From Blastocystis hominis (taxonomy: Eukaryota; Sar; Bigyra; Opalinata; Blastocystidae), in assembly GCF_000151665.1 (NCBI RefSeq), contig NW_013171860.1, positions 746,138-810,137 on the forward strand: a DNA stretch of 64,000 bases, given 5' to 3'. Positions 11,896-22,348 of this stretch are shown here, piece by piece (the first letter of the stretch is position 1; the number at the start of each line of letters is the position of its first letter). Position numbers and translations under genes: made by a program. The notes below the pieces were generated by a model. That model worked only from the letters and a program-made list of their open reading frames with translations, was not told the origin of the DNA and ran no database searches.

Positions 11896-12670
11896 ATGCT
11901 GGGGGTGTATTCGAATCAATTAATACGGGGTATTTCGAGAACCATTCCTCGAGCATTTGCAGCGTGTTTTGCAAGTGCACCCGGAGCTCCCGAAACTATT
12001 TCGGAGAAATGGCCTCCATATAACGTTTGCTCTCTCCCTTTCAATATCAAACCAAATCCAAATCACATTAAACTGAAAGAGCCGCACAAGAGGTAGTAGG
12101 CTGGTGTTTTCGCTAAGGAATAGGGCAAATTCGCTGATTCGGCAGCTGTCGATTGAGGCTGCGGAGAGCGCGCGAAAGAATATGGATTTTGATAGTTTTA
12201 AACCGGGTGATGCGATTGAGGTGACTGTTGGTTCAAAGGGAGCGCTGTGATGGGTAGATGAAGAAGCGAAATGGAAGCAAAACGGAAGAGGTATTTAGAG
12301 GAATCTGCGTGGCAAAGCACAACGATTACTACAACTCTACATTCACGATTCGTTGCGTAGATTCTATCTTCGTTTGTTAACCACAGAATATCGCAGGAGA
12401 GGCTGTTACGATTTTGTACTCGACGTACCAGCCCGACATCAAGTCCGTGAAGGTTTCCTCTATTTGCTTGGACTAATGAACTAGCTAATCCAGGAGTCGT
12501 ATTTGAACAAGGCGAAGAAGCGAACGCACAAGGCGAAGCTGTATTATCTGAAGGACAAACCGATTCTTGACATTCGAATTGCCAGTAATTACGTGCCGGA
12601 AAGAAAGTATATCGATAAGAAGAAGAACAACGAGTGGCTGATTAGCAGAGGAAAGAAGCCGGAAGATTAA
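11896..12670 (+). CDS. MRPL19: Organellar ribosomal protein bL19m
   Basis: Bacterial-type large-subunit protein L19, imported into the mitochondrion-related organelle. ATG at 11896 starts an Arg/Ser/Ala-rich presequence (NQLIRGISRTIPRAFAACFA). A 31-nt intron leads to RKNMDFDSFKPGDAIEV, then TEEVFRGICVAKHNDYY, TFTIRC, AGEAVTILYSTYQPDIKSV, and HKAKLYYLKDKP, the conserved L19 end. A basic extension ISRGKKPED closes at TAA 12670. Four introns of 30-32 nt. Poly(A) motif at 12689-12696, only 13 bp before the next gene's ATG. Together with AspRS this implies active organellar translation. Confidence 0.88.
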
Positions 12671-12688
12671 TTGGGTTATTTAGTGGGG

Positions 12689-12696
12689 TGTTTGTT
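12689..12696 (+). terminator. Poly(A) motif of bL19m abutting the next start codon
   Basis: Exact TGTTTGTT, 18 bp after the bL19m TAA and 13 bp before the ATG at 12709. The promoter of the next gene must overlap the bL19m 3' end. Confidence 0.6.
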
Positions 12697-12708
12697 TCAA
12701 AGATTGGA

Positions 12709-15079
12709 ATGCTGTGGGGAATTCTCCTGTTTTGCTCACTTGTCCTTGCGTATGACCCAGAAAAGGATTTGCAAGGAGTCTATTCCCAGCAAGACTATAC
12801 GCATTTCTTTGAAGTGCTACGTTTTGGATTTTGGTGATTGAATAGAGTCGTCTGAAGTTTACATATCCTATTAACATTGCTATTCTTGGTTTTGAGAAAG
12901 TATTTACAGAACGAGATCTACAGACGTTGTTATCAAAGTATGTCTCGTCCGTAATACCCAAGATACGAAATCGAGATCATTACAAGGATTCGCATGTGAT
13001 GTATAGTTTTGATTACAAAGTACGTGTGATCTCCCAATGTTAGGATCATAGATCATACGACTACCCGAGCGCTTTTTAAATCGCTATGTGGAAATAATGA
13101 AAAACATCATGAGTTTTGGTTTGTCTAAAGATTGATGTATAGTATCCCAATACAATAGCCAAAGTGAAAATGTATATATTGTTCCAAAGGCATACTCAAA
13201 CTACTTGATTAATCTATCTCACCCCCAACTGAAGGATATCATTAACCAAATGTACGACTACGGTAATCATCATTCGAACGGAGTCAGTCACAAATAGTGG
13301 TCGAACGTCTCACGTCTACCTACTCCTCCGATCCCAACTTTCCTCCTACTGTATTCAAATCGATTTTTCTCTCGATCTATTTCACGTAGATTATCTTCAT
13401 CAGCCCTCCCAAAACGCTTATGCTTCCTCCCTGCGATCTGAACGCCGAGTCCTATTACTACCGTTACTACTTTTACTTCAACAACGAAAATCTCATCGGA
13501 ACAGTATTTCTTTTCCCTCCCTTCCTACCAGTCCTACCTCAGCGACCGGAGGTTTCTTTTCATCGATGTGAACGCGGGTCCCGTGGTTATTTCGACCGAT
13601 TTAGACGACTCCAACATCCACAATTTGATTCCTTACGAGCTCGCATACGGTTCGAATAACCGCGGGGATCGATTCTAGATCACACAGTAAAGATGGATTC
13701 GGTGGCTCTGCGCGTGTCCCAGGTGTTAGAGAACGTTTTGTTCACAAACATCGTGAATGTGACGCACTTCGACCTGCAAAACCAGCTTTTGATTCCGATT
13801 GTCGTGTTCACGGACGCCGATCCGTACTCCGTGCGCGTCTCGCAGCTGCAGCAGGAGATCGAGGAGACCAAGATGAAGATTCGGCAGATCTTTAAGACGC
13901 ACTTGCGAATGCGGAGAGCGCATTTAGTGACGGAGATCGTGTATCTCCGGAACAATATTTCGCTGCTGAACTCAATCCAGGCGTCGTTCATCGATTCGAT
14001 CACCCTTTTAAACTCAAACAATTCGGTTACGTACAAGCGATATCGACGCATCGTTTTCTCTTTCTGAGCGAGTCGTGTTGTGTAGGACGGCGATCAGCTT
14101 TCTCTCATTCTCCAACTCGCTCTGCGAAGTCGAAGTTGGCTGTTTAAGCGACACACAATCAAAGAAAACACCCGTATTTTTGGAATTCCACACGTCGATT
14201 CTAGCGGCGTCGATGTACCCGTTTTTCGTTCTCGACGCGAATTACCCCGATTTGGTCTTCGAAGGACGCAAATTGTATTATTGCACGCCGGAGAACTCGA
14301 TCGTTCTCCGCTCCGACGCTCCGTTTACGCGGGATTTCGCGATGGATCCGAACTACAAAAACACGCCTTCTTTTGGAAACAACACCGCCAATTATTTGAT
14401 CAGCGCTCTCTTCGAGGGCCTGGTGGGAATGGAGGACTTCTCGCTGGTGTCGTCGACCCAGCAGAACGTGTTTATGCCGGTACTGGGGCATCATCCCTTC
14501 CAGCGAATCAACGCGATTTCGGTGAGCAAAGTGTTTTTGGAGGCGTACGAGCGAAATCGAATGGTTTTGCTGACCGACGAAATCATCAACGAGATTGAGT
14601 TGAGCTATCAGCGAATCAATGAAGACTTGTTTTCGATCATGTGCGAGTGAGGGCGGGGACTGAGGCGTAGCGGGAATCCGGTGATCAACAACCAGACGGT
14701 GATCACGCGGGAATATCTGCTTTGGTACTACAAAACGAATTTCCTGGGGCAATCGGAGCAGTTCCAGAAACTGTTCATCGACATCGTGAATCTCTGCAAT
14801 CAGTTCAGCTACTACATCGATTCCTTCTCGGACATCGACTTCCAGACGCTTCGGCAGGACAGTCTGTCCAGCCAGCTGCAGTTGAAGCGGCAGTTGGAGG
14901 ATGTGAGGGAGTTCCAGCGTTTTTCGAAGGAGCTGATGAACCAGTATCTGTCAATCGCGCAGTGCAGCGAGCTGCGCCACACGGTTCGCTATTCCAGCGA
15001 GGTGTCGATCGAATCCATTCTGATCATCGTGGTTTCGCTGGCGGTTCTGCTCTATATCGGTGTAAACATTCTCTTTTAG
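12709..15079 (+). CDS. Type I membrane protein resembling the plant DUF7906 transmembrane family
   Basis: Begins with a signal peptide (MLWGILLFCSLVLAYD) and ends with one TM helix (ILIIVVSLAVLLYIGV) just before TAG. After removal of about nine introns (29-39 nt) the luminal part contains INIAILGFEKVF, DRRFLFIDVNAGPVVIS, LENVLFTNIVNVTHFDLQNQ, LLIPIVVFTDADPY and FFVLDANYPDLVFEG. The order (a von Willebrand-like start, a V-D-N-A-G-P block, a long helical middle, a C-terminal TM) recalls plant proteins of the AT3G28720 type, whose function is poorly known. That match is from memory and moderate. Secretory-pathway location follows from the signal peptide and TM. Stop TAG at 15079, followed at once by a TGTTTGGTT variant of the poly(A) motif. 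Confidence 0.55.
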
Positions 15080-15157
15080 CGCGTGTTTGGTTCAAACAAG
15101 CGAGACATCAAATTAATTACACAACGCATCACATCACATCGTAAAAGTACAGTTTGC

Positions 15158-17484
15158 TTACGCCTTCTCCCCCTGCAGAATGTCCAGCACCTGCTTGAGC
15201 TGCTGTTTATACAGATCCTATCACTCACAGCGATGCCTCGCACCTACTCGATCGTCCCTCGTGTTTCGCACTTCCTCCACGACCGCATTGTATTCGTCCA
15301 CCATCTCGTTGTATTTCAATTGCAATTCGCGCAGGTCGTTCGCCAAGCGCCTCGTTTGCTCCTCTCTCTTCTCCATTTCGTCCAATTTCATCTTCAAGTC
15401 CATCAGCTCGTTCGCCCCGCTTTCTGCGTCGCGCTTCACGCGTTCCAGCGAGCTCTCCAACGCGGCGATCTTGCCGTCCTTCGCTCGAATCTGCTGCTCC
15501 AATTCGCGGATTCTCGAAAGATCGGCATGGATTGCCGGAATCGGAAACACGATTTCTTCGATGCGATTATCGCTCTCAAAATCGTGCGTGGGCTCCGTCT
15601 CTCCGCCCTGCGTCTCCTCCCAACTCCGCTCCTTTTCGCTCGGATTCTCCGCATTTTGAGCGTTCTGAGCGTTCTGAGCGTTCTGAGCGTTCTGAGCGTT
15701 CTGAGCGTTCTGAGCGTTCGCCGACTCTTCCGAATCGTTCGCTCGACTTTCGGATTGAGATGAATTCAATGATGATTGTGAAGATTTCAAGTCCAAGTTC
15801 AAATTCGATTTCGTTATGGATGATGATGATGATGATGATGATTTCGATTGCATTGACATTGGCATTTGCAATTGTATTTGTTCCTGCAATTGTTTCTTCA
15901 GCAACGAAACCAATCGCAGCGTTTCCTCATATCGATTATTCACCAATTCAAACTGCGCTTGCGCCAGCTGCACCTCGTTTCCCTGCGCCAATTCTCTTCG
16001 CCTCGCCGCCTCCGCCTCCCTTGCCGCCTCTCTCTTCATTCTCTCTCTCTCCTCCTCCGCCATCTTCTCGATTTTCTCCTTTTCCACCTCCGCTTTCGCT
16101 CTCTCCGCCCTCGCCTCCTCCAGCTCTCCCCTCATTTTCTCCAGTTCCCCGCGGAGCTCCGCCCTCTCCGCCTCCCCCGCGGCCATCCTCGCCTCCGCCT
16201 CCTTCAACCGCTGCTCCGTCTGCGACTCGCTCTGCGCCTGCGACGTCGCAATCGACGCGTTCGCCGCCTTCACCGCCTTCAATTCGCCCTTCAATTCGCT
16301 GATTCGCTTCAGCAATTCCGAGCGTTTCCGGCGTTCCCCGTCCAATTCGCGCGCCAGCGCCATCGCGTGCTCGGACGCCGCCTGCTCGGCGCGGTTCTGC
16401 TGCTCGGCGAGGCTGCGGCGCGCTTCTTCGCAGCGCTGCAGCGAAACTTCCAAGGCGCGCTCGCGGGAGTTGGACTCGGCCTGCAGCTGGTTGAAGGCCT
16501 CCGTGCTCTGGGAAACGAGCTCCTCCATCTGCTTAACGTGGTCTGCAGAGGCTTCCTGCTCGGTTTGGAGGCGGGACAGCTCCATCTTCATGGATTCGTG
16601 ATCGGACGTTAAGGTCTCGAAAGACGCGGCGAGCGTTTCGAACTCGGTTTTTTGGGCCGCGTAGAGCTTTTCCCGCTCATCATGCAATTGCAGAAGATTG
16701 GCGTGTTCTTTCTCTAGTTCCTCCAAACGCTTCGAATTGGTGCTCTGGGAAGAGGTAGCGCTTTGGAGCTCCTGCTGAAGACGCATTACGGTCTCGGTCG
16801 TCTTTTCGAGTCGGAAGGAGGTATCTGCTAGCTGGCTTTTTGTGTTGGACAATTCCTCGTTCCGTTCGCGCAGTTTGGCTTTTAAAGCGCGATCTTTTGT
16901 CTCAATCTCTAATTGCTTCTTTGCCAAGGCTTTTCCTTCTTCTAACACTTCTGCTGCGTGTTTCTTCGCCTTTTCCACTTCCTGCTCCAGATCACTAATG
17001 CGCTGGGTATACCGCGCCTGCTGCTTTGCATCGGACGTTTTGAGGGAGGACGAGGATTTGAACGAAGCGAGTTCCTCTGTGCGCGCCTTCAGCTGCTTTG
17101 CGATTTCCTCCTTTTCTTGGTTTGTTTGCTCTAACGACTTCTTCAAATCAGCTACGAGCGCTTCGCTTTCAGCGAGTTGCTCTTGCGTCTCAGCGAGTTT
17201 CGCTCGACTCTCAGTGAGTTGGGTATCCATCTCACGGAGCGCTTCGTGATGCGATTCTTGCGCTGTACTCGATGCACGAACCGATTCCAACTCTGCAAGC
17301 ACATCAGCGTGTGTCTTTTTCAAAGATTCATATTCACTCTACAAAAAATGAAAGTTCTGTTCCCTACTTGAAGCTGTTTATATTTCGCGAGTAGCTTCTG
17401 CGCGGTCGCCTTGCTCACGCCCTTTTCTTTCTTGGCCTCTGCCTCGCTTGTCTGGATCGCCGATGGGCTCGCTACAGGTTCCAT
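15158..17484 (-). CDS. TMF1-like golgin (long coiled-coil protein)
   Basis: From ATG at 17484 (MEPVASPSAIQTSEAE) to TAA at 15160..15158, about 750 aa with two introns (29 and 30 nt). Almost all of it is heptad-repeat coiled coil rich in Glu, Lys, Leu and Arg. The C-terminus (LQLKYNEMVDEYNAVVEEV, then DLYKQQLKQVLDIL) resembles the Rab6-binding TATA-element modulatory factor (TMF1/Sgm1) end, so a Golgi tether is the best guess. A tandem AQN repeat (15657-15722) and a serine run (15818-15845) interrupt the coil. Coiled coils attract false similarity, so the family call is tentative. It lies in tandem behind CPSF73, 83 bp from that gene's last coding base. Confidence 0.55.
15657..15722 (-). repeat. 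9-bp coding repeat (AQN)n in the golgin
   Basis: About seven 9-bp units coding for Ala-Gln-Asn on the minus strand, nearly identical at DNA level. Confidence 0.85.
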
Positions 17485-17554
17485 TCGATCTTCCGTTCCG
17501 CTAAAAGCAATAAATGCGTTAGGTGCAGAAAACGTCTCGACTTTTGGAATTTCA

Positions 17555-17562
17555 AACAAACA
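17555..17562 (-). terminator. Poly(A) motif that would complete the CPSF73 stop
   Basis: On the minus strand the frame ends ATC GTG T (last base 17567), then 4 nt, then TGTTTGTT. Cleavage after 17567 plus poly(A) makes TAA. Confidence 0.72.
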
Positions 17563-17566
17563 GGAA

Positions 17567-20042
17567 ACACGATTTGATTCACCATTTCGATGGTTTCTGC
17601 AACGGCCGCAGCGAGCACCTCGTCCTGGCAGCGAACTTCCCACGTGTTGATATCCACTTCAAATTGCACGTCCGTCGGGAGCACCACTCTCCAGATCGGC
17701 GTGTTTCCATCGCTCTGAACCTTTCCGAACTGCTCCTCGAGCACTTCGCGCATCATCTGCATCTTCTCATTCTGCGTGACGTCGAGGACCGAAACGCAGT
17801 CCGGCAGCTTCAGCGCGTCTCCTTCTTTCTGCGGAGGACACAGTATCTGCGCGTTCTACACTGGATCGCGAGCAACAGGCGTACAAGCGGGGACAAGACG
17901 TTCGAATCTTGCTGCAAAACGAGCATCAGCAGCGCGTTCGCTTTGAGATCCGTCTCGTAGCTGCTTCTCCACTCGATGATGTACTCGAATATGTGGTTTT
18001 GCTGCGCGTGAAGTCGGACGGAAATCGCATCATCAATCTGCACCGTCTTCGCTGCGGCGTCGAATTGCACCTGGTTGGTGATCATCGTCGCCACGGCCAG
18101 AATCGCGTTGAAGTCCAGCCGCGTCTTAAAGTGCTGCCGATAGAGAATTCTGCAGAGTTTTAGCTGCGTGAACTTATCGATGTCGTCTTCCGCGATTATT
18201 TGATACTTCAAATCCTTCTTCACGAGCACTCCGCGCACTCTCCCGCTCTCCCGCCAGTTCTGCTCGGCGGCCTTGCCCAGGACGCTCACGATTTTGGGGG
18301 AATGGTAGCTGAACAGCAGTCTTTTCTGGTTTTCGGGCGTGTAAAACTACCGATTTCGATCAAACCCCGATCACTACGCTGATCAAATCGCGATTCACCA
18401 AATCCTCCAGCTTCTCCTTCAGCCCGCTCACCAGATCGTTCATCCTCGACACCTCTCCGTGCACTACGCCTCACGCTCTCGCCGCTGCTCCACCCAGCAC
18501 CACGCGTTCGGGTTTTGTCGCTTGAATGAACGAACTCGTTCCGGGGAAATCCGAGTGCGCCGAGAAGCTAATCGTCACCACTTTGCACTTCACGTCGATC
18601 GTCTCCATCTGCTTCCCGCTCAGCGGGATGATCCGGTCGTTGTCTTGCAGCCGGCGCGCGATCGTCCGCTACATCGCACAGGAACCGCGGGAATACCGCC
18701 ATGCAGTAGCCGGTGAGAATGACGAGATTGTTCTCGCCGCTGGCCATGCGCTCCAGAACGTCGCGCGAAGTGCCGTTCTCCATCATGGCGGGAGAGCAGA
18801 GGATGACGCAGGGCGGGAGCTTGTTGAAGTCGCGGAGAAACTGCCGGTGAGGGGAAAAAAAAGGGGAAACGGAGTCGATGGGGTCGGGGATGTCGACGTT
18901 GGGGAGATCGAACGGGTTTTCCTGCATGCGGATGGACTCGTTCATCATGTTAATGGACTTCTAGACGTGAGAGGATTGTGTGTTTGTGTGCCTGGAACAA
19001 CATCATGCTCTTCTTCGCCAGCGGGTTCAGATAAACAATGTTCCCGTGCCGGCTGATTTCCGGGTGTTTTTCCCAGTATTCGTTCAGCAGCAGCAGCAGC
19101 TCCTGCGTCCTGCCCAGCGCAAACACCGGGATCAGCACTTTGCCGCGCTTTCGCAGCGTGTCCACCACCTCCTCTGCACATCAGCCGCGCATGAGCATCA
19201 TCACTCGTGAGCCGGTCTTCGCGCTCGCGCCGGCTTTCGTGCGAGATTCGGCCGTAGGTGCTCTCGCAGATGACGACGTTCAGGCGGAGCGGCGGGATTT
19301 CCGCGGCGGGAAGGTGGCGATCTTCTTCGCGCGAGAAGTCCCCGGTATACCTCGGAATCAAGCGGGAACAGCGGCTACAGCACACGGATGCGGTCGATCT
19401 CCACGCAGAACATGGCGGCGCCGAGCACGTGGCCCGCCTGGAAGCATTTCACCTTGATGCCGTTGTGCCAGCGGTCCTCGTGGAAATTGATCGTTTCCAT
19501 CATCTTGATGCACTTCTCCAGCTGGCTCACCGAGTAGATGCTGTCTTCTTCATCTTCCGTGGCGGTGATGGCCAAGTAGTCGCGGAGAATGCTCTCCATG
19601 ATTTCTTTGGTGGGGGGCGTCATGAATATACGCGTTCGGCGCTGGCCCGTCTCGCCTGTATCAAAGAAGCGACGCTCTAACGGAATAACGCAAAATCTTC
19701 ATATTCATACGAGGAAGTACGGGCAGAGCTCCGCAGTGATCGAGGTGAAAGTGGGATATCAAAACTAGGTCGACGTAATCGTCGTTAATGGCATCTAAAT
19801 ACGGCAATGTGCCCTTTCCGACTCCACTATTCCATCAGATATAACCAACCATCCAAACTCTGGAAGCACTCCGCAATCAAATAATATAACCTTTCCTTTG
19901 TAACTCATATAAATGCAAGACCGTCCAACCTCTCTTCCAGCGCCTAGAGGCTGAATAATCAAACGGTCTCCATCAACTTCTGTATTCACTGGTCTAGCGT
20001 CCAGGCAACCCGCTGTTCCTACCCATTGGCATAAAACACCAT
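17567..20042 (-). CDS. CPSF3: CPSF73, pre-mRNA 3'-end endonuclease; own stop completed by poly(A)
   Basis: Metallo-beta-lactamase/beta-CASP nuclease that cuts pre-mRNA before polyadenylation. ATG at 20042; a 29-nt intron leads to [15 protein letters not shown]. Zinc ligands: [11 protein letters not shown] (motif 2), [10 protein letters not shown] (motif 3), [12 protein letters not shown] (motif 4, after a 28-nt intron), the beta-CASP motifs ICESTYG and [16 protein letters not shown], and [13 protein letters not shown]. The C-terminal domain ends [12 protein letters not shown] then [10 protein letters not shown]. About twelve introns of 28-34 nt; one, at 18961-18991, is GC-AG. There is no encoded stop where the protein should end: the frame is ATC GTG T, 4 nt, TGTTTGTT, and reading on gives about 20 extra residues unlike the family. 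So the enzyme that makes mRNA 3' ends appears to need that reaction for its own stop codon. Confidence 0.93.
18961..18991 (-). other. GC-AG intron in CPSF73
   Basis: A 31-nt intron starting GC instead of GT. Removing it joins KKSMMLFQ to [10 protein letters not shown] in phase, as in other CPSF73 proteins. Its length matches the commonest intron size here. Confidence 0.75.
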
Positions 20043-20108
20043 GATCTCGAGCAAGAAAGTTCTAGTCCGCTCTGTGAAAAGAAGTATAAAACAAACACCC
20101 CACGCATC

Positions 20109-21542
20109 TTACAAACGTAATGCATTCACCAGCGTTACATTCTCACTCATCTCCACCACCGTCAGAGTCGCAATCCCGCTATCATCCACCTCCAGCAAGA
20201 TGCTCAATGAAATCTTCCCCTGATACACCGCGACGTTATTCAGCGTGCAGGTCCGAATCAGCCTGTTATTCCGATCTCCGATCCGATTCTGGTACACCAG
20301 CAGCGTGTACGCCATCTCGGGCTTCTCCACATCCACGATCAGCTGACTTCGTTTTTTCACGGGATACGGCGTAAACCGATCCATTATCAGCATCGACTTC
20401 TTGTTCAGACTCACACTGAACGTGCTCTGCAACACCTGAATGCATCGTCCGCGCATCACCACCTTCTTGCACAGATCGCTCTCTCGCATCACCGCGATGC
20501 GCTCCGTGTAGCCCATCTCCTTCAGCAACGGCTCGAACGAGATCGAATCGTTGAACGGCCCCGTGACCACCGCCTCCGAAATCTTCGCCAGCTCCACGCC
20601 CGCCAAAATGCAGCAGTTCGCGATCGTCAGTTTCATCTCCCCGGCCAGCTGGTTGAACGCCTCGACGATCGTTTGGGAGTCTGGATTGATCGAGACCTTG
20701 TCGTCCAGGTCCAGATCCACTTCGATGTTGGTGTCGTACGCGAAGTTTCGCAGCAAACGCCAATAGGCAGCGCGGCCATAAGCCTGCTTCTCGGGAGTGG
20801 GCTCCGCCTGGTACTCCGTCTTTAGCTTCATTTTCAGAGCATCGCGCTCCAAAATGTTTTGAATTTCGGTGATTAGATCGCTTCCTGTCACGTTGTCGTT
20901 CGAGAGAGAGGCTAATGGAACTGCACCGTCTCCAGTCACTTTTAGAATCGAGACCCCGAACGGACCCGAGTCAAAGCGGATGTTCAGGCAGTAGAAATCA
21001 TATTTTGTATCTTCGTAGAGACGCATGCCGACTGCTGTGGAGTAGTTTACCAAGTGGATTTTGGAGTTGCGGAATGAAGACGTCAAACACTCAGAAACAG
21101 CACATCGTTTCCCCTGGTCGTAGTAATCGGGAATGATAAAGAAGGCATTGTAGAGTCTGATGTTTCCAGTGATTGCTTTCGATATTTCTCCAATAATCAC
21201 CCTGAATACTTGCTCTGGAGTGAACTTCGTATCTTTTGCCTTATATACAAACTTTCCATTTCCCTCAGCTACAACATCATAAAAGAGCGTATCACGGAGT
21301 CGCGCAAACATACTCGATTTTCCATCGTTTTCTAACAGGAACATCGATCCGCTTAATACGCTCTTGCGTAATGTGGATGGTGATCTGTGGGGAGAAACTA
21401 AGCTAACCGCATCGCCAACAAAACTGACGGTACAACCTGAGTAGTAACGAGGTCCGACCGAAAAACGAATATCAGTGGTGATATCACTGTTGTACCTCAC
21501 TCCATAAATGAAATCATCTCCCAAAAAGTAACAAACAGACAT
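20109..21542 (-). CDS. Truncated Hsp70-like protein (Ssz1/HSPA14-like size)
   Basis: One uninterrupted frame, 477 aa from ATG at 21542 (MSVCYFLGDDFIYGVRYNSD) to TAA. Traces of the Hsp70 nucleotide-binding domain can be followed: YSTAVGMRLYED, NVTGSDLITEIQ, RLLRNFAYDTNIEV, CCILAGVELAKI. It then ends inside the substrate-binding sandwich (GKISLSILLEVDDSGIATL) without the helical lid. The usual N-terminal GIDLGTT loop is not recognisable, so ATP hydrolysis is doubtful. Length and missing lid resemble Ssz1/HSPA14 of the ribosome-associated complex, but this is inference; another degenerate Hsp70 is possible. No intron, unusual for this window. Poly(A) motif about 10 bp after the stop. Confidence 0.7.
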   Translation of the reverse strand: MSVCYFLGDDFIYGVRYNSDITTDIRFSVGPRYYSGCTVSFVGDAVSLVSPHRSPSTLRKSVLSGSMFLLENDGKSSMFARLRDTLFYDVVAEGNGKFVYKAKDTKFTPEQVFRVIIGEISKAITGNIRLYNAFFIIPDYYDQGKRCAVSECLTSSFRNSKIHLVNYSTAVGMRLYEDTKYDFYCLNIRFDSGPFGVSILKVTGDGAVPLASLSNDNVTGSDLITEIQNILERDALKMKLKTEYQAEPTPEKQAYGRAAYWRLLRNFAYDTNIEVDLDLDDKVSINPDSQTIVEAFNQLAGEMKLTIANCCILAGVELAKISEAVVTGPFNDSISFEPLLKEMGYTERIAVMRESDLCKKVVMRGRCIQVLQSTFSVSLNKKSMLIMDRFTPYPVKKRSQLIVDVEKPEMAYTLLVYQNRIGDRNNRLIRTCTLNNVAVYQGKISLSILLEVDDSGIATLTVVEMSENVTLVNALRL

Positions 21543-21636
21543 TTTATGAGTCACACCTGCTCTCAGTTTAATCCCCTACCATTTCTTTTAACAAACACAA
21601 CAAGAGTAATATACCACCTCAAGAGAGTTCAGACAC

Positions 21637-22224
21637 TTAATCAAGATTAGCAACCTCCTTTTCAGTGTACTTCTCTCCAGCAGCACGGCTCTTGCGATCC
21701 AGAATAGCCTTGCGGTCCTTGCTCAGCTTGAGCTCGATGATCTCCACCTTGGAAGCATCAATGCCCACCTTCGCGCTGGATCCGTTGACCTTGTCGCGGT
21801 TGATTCCCTCGACGTGGATCACCCACTTCTTTCTGTAGACCTCGGTGACCTTTCCCTCCTTACCCTTGTAGGAACCACGGAGGATCTTCACCTTATCTCC
21901 CTTCACAATGGGCATAGCGTTGACCTGCCACATCACCAACATCGAAAAAGGCTACGTTGTACTTGTTCTTGAGGGCTTCAGACAGAGGAGAGGACATCAT
22001 CACACGGCGGATGTGAGAGGGAGCCGTGAAGTGAGCCTTACGGGTCGTGCGACGAGAAGAGGAAACAGAAGGACTATCGAACGGTTAGAAACGGTACACT
22101 CCTTATTTCACACTCAGCTGAATTTATAAATGAGACAGAGCACTTGGCATTCTCCAGAGCCACCATTTTGCAACTTGCCAAATTCTCTCTCCTATCAATG
22201 CACATAAACTTACCTGAACTTCAT
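21637..22224 (-). CDS. RPL26: Ribosomal protein L26 (uL24)
   Basis: Cytosolic 60S protein. Exon 1 is only 11 nt (ATG AAG TTC AG at 22224..22214). A 140-nt intron (22213..22074) follows, then [15 protein letters not shown] and [19 protein letters not shown], a 31-nt intron, and [35 protein letters not shown], and [14 protein letters not shown]. These are all diagnostic for L26. TAA at 21639..21637. The long first intron, more than four times the usual length, contains a possible stem (see findings). Confidence 0.95.
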
Positions 22225-22348
22225 TGCGATATTAATGATTTGGTATATCAACTAATACTCTGAGAAACCAAAACTGCAATAAGCGCCACCGGTTTCTCTG
22301 TATTTCATTCCTATATAATTTCGTCGATCGATTTCACACCATTATTCA

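Noticed and set aside
15532-16612. Plus-strand Ser/Pro/Leu-rich ORFs over the golgin
   Set aside because: Antisense of Glu/Lys/Arg-rich coiled coil gives Ser/Leu/Phe-rich shadows.
18568-19457. Plus-strand ORFs over CPSF73
   Set aside because: Shadows; zinc-ligand motifs are on the minus strand.
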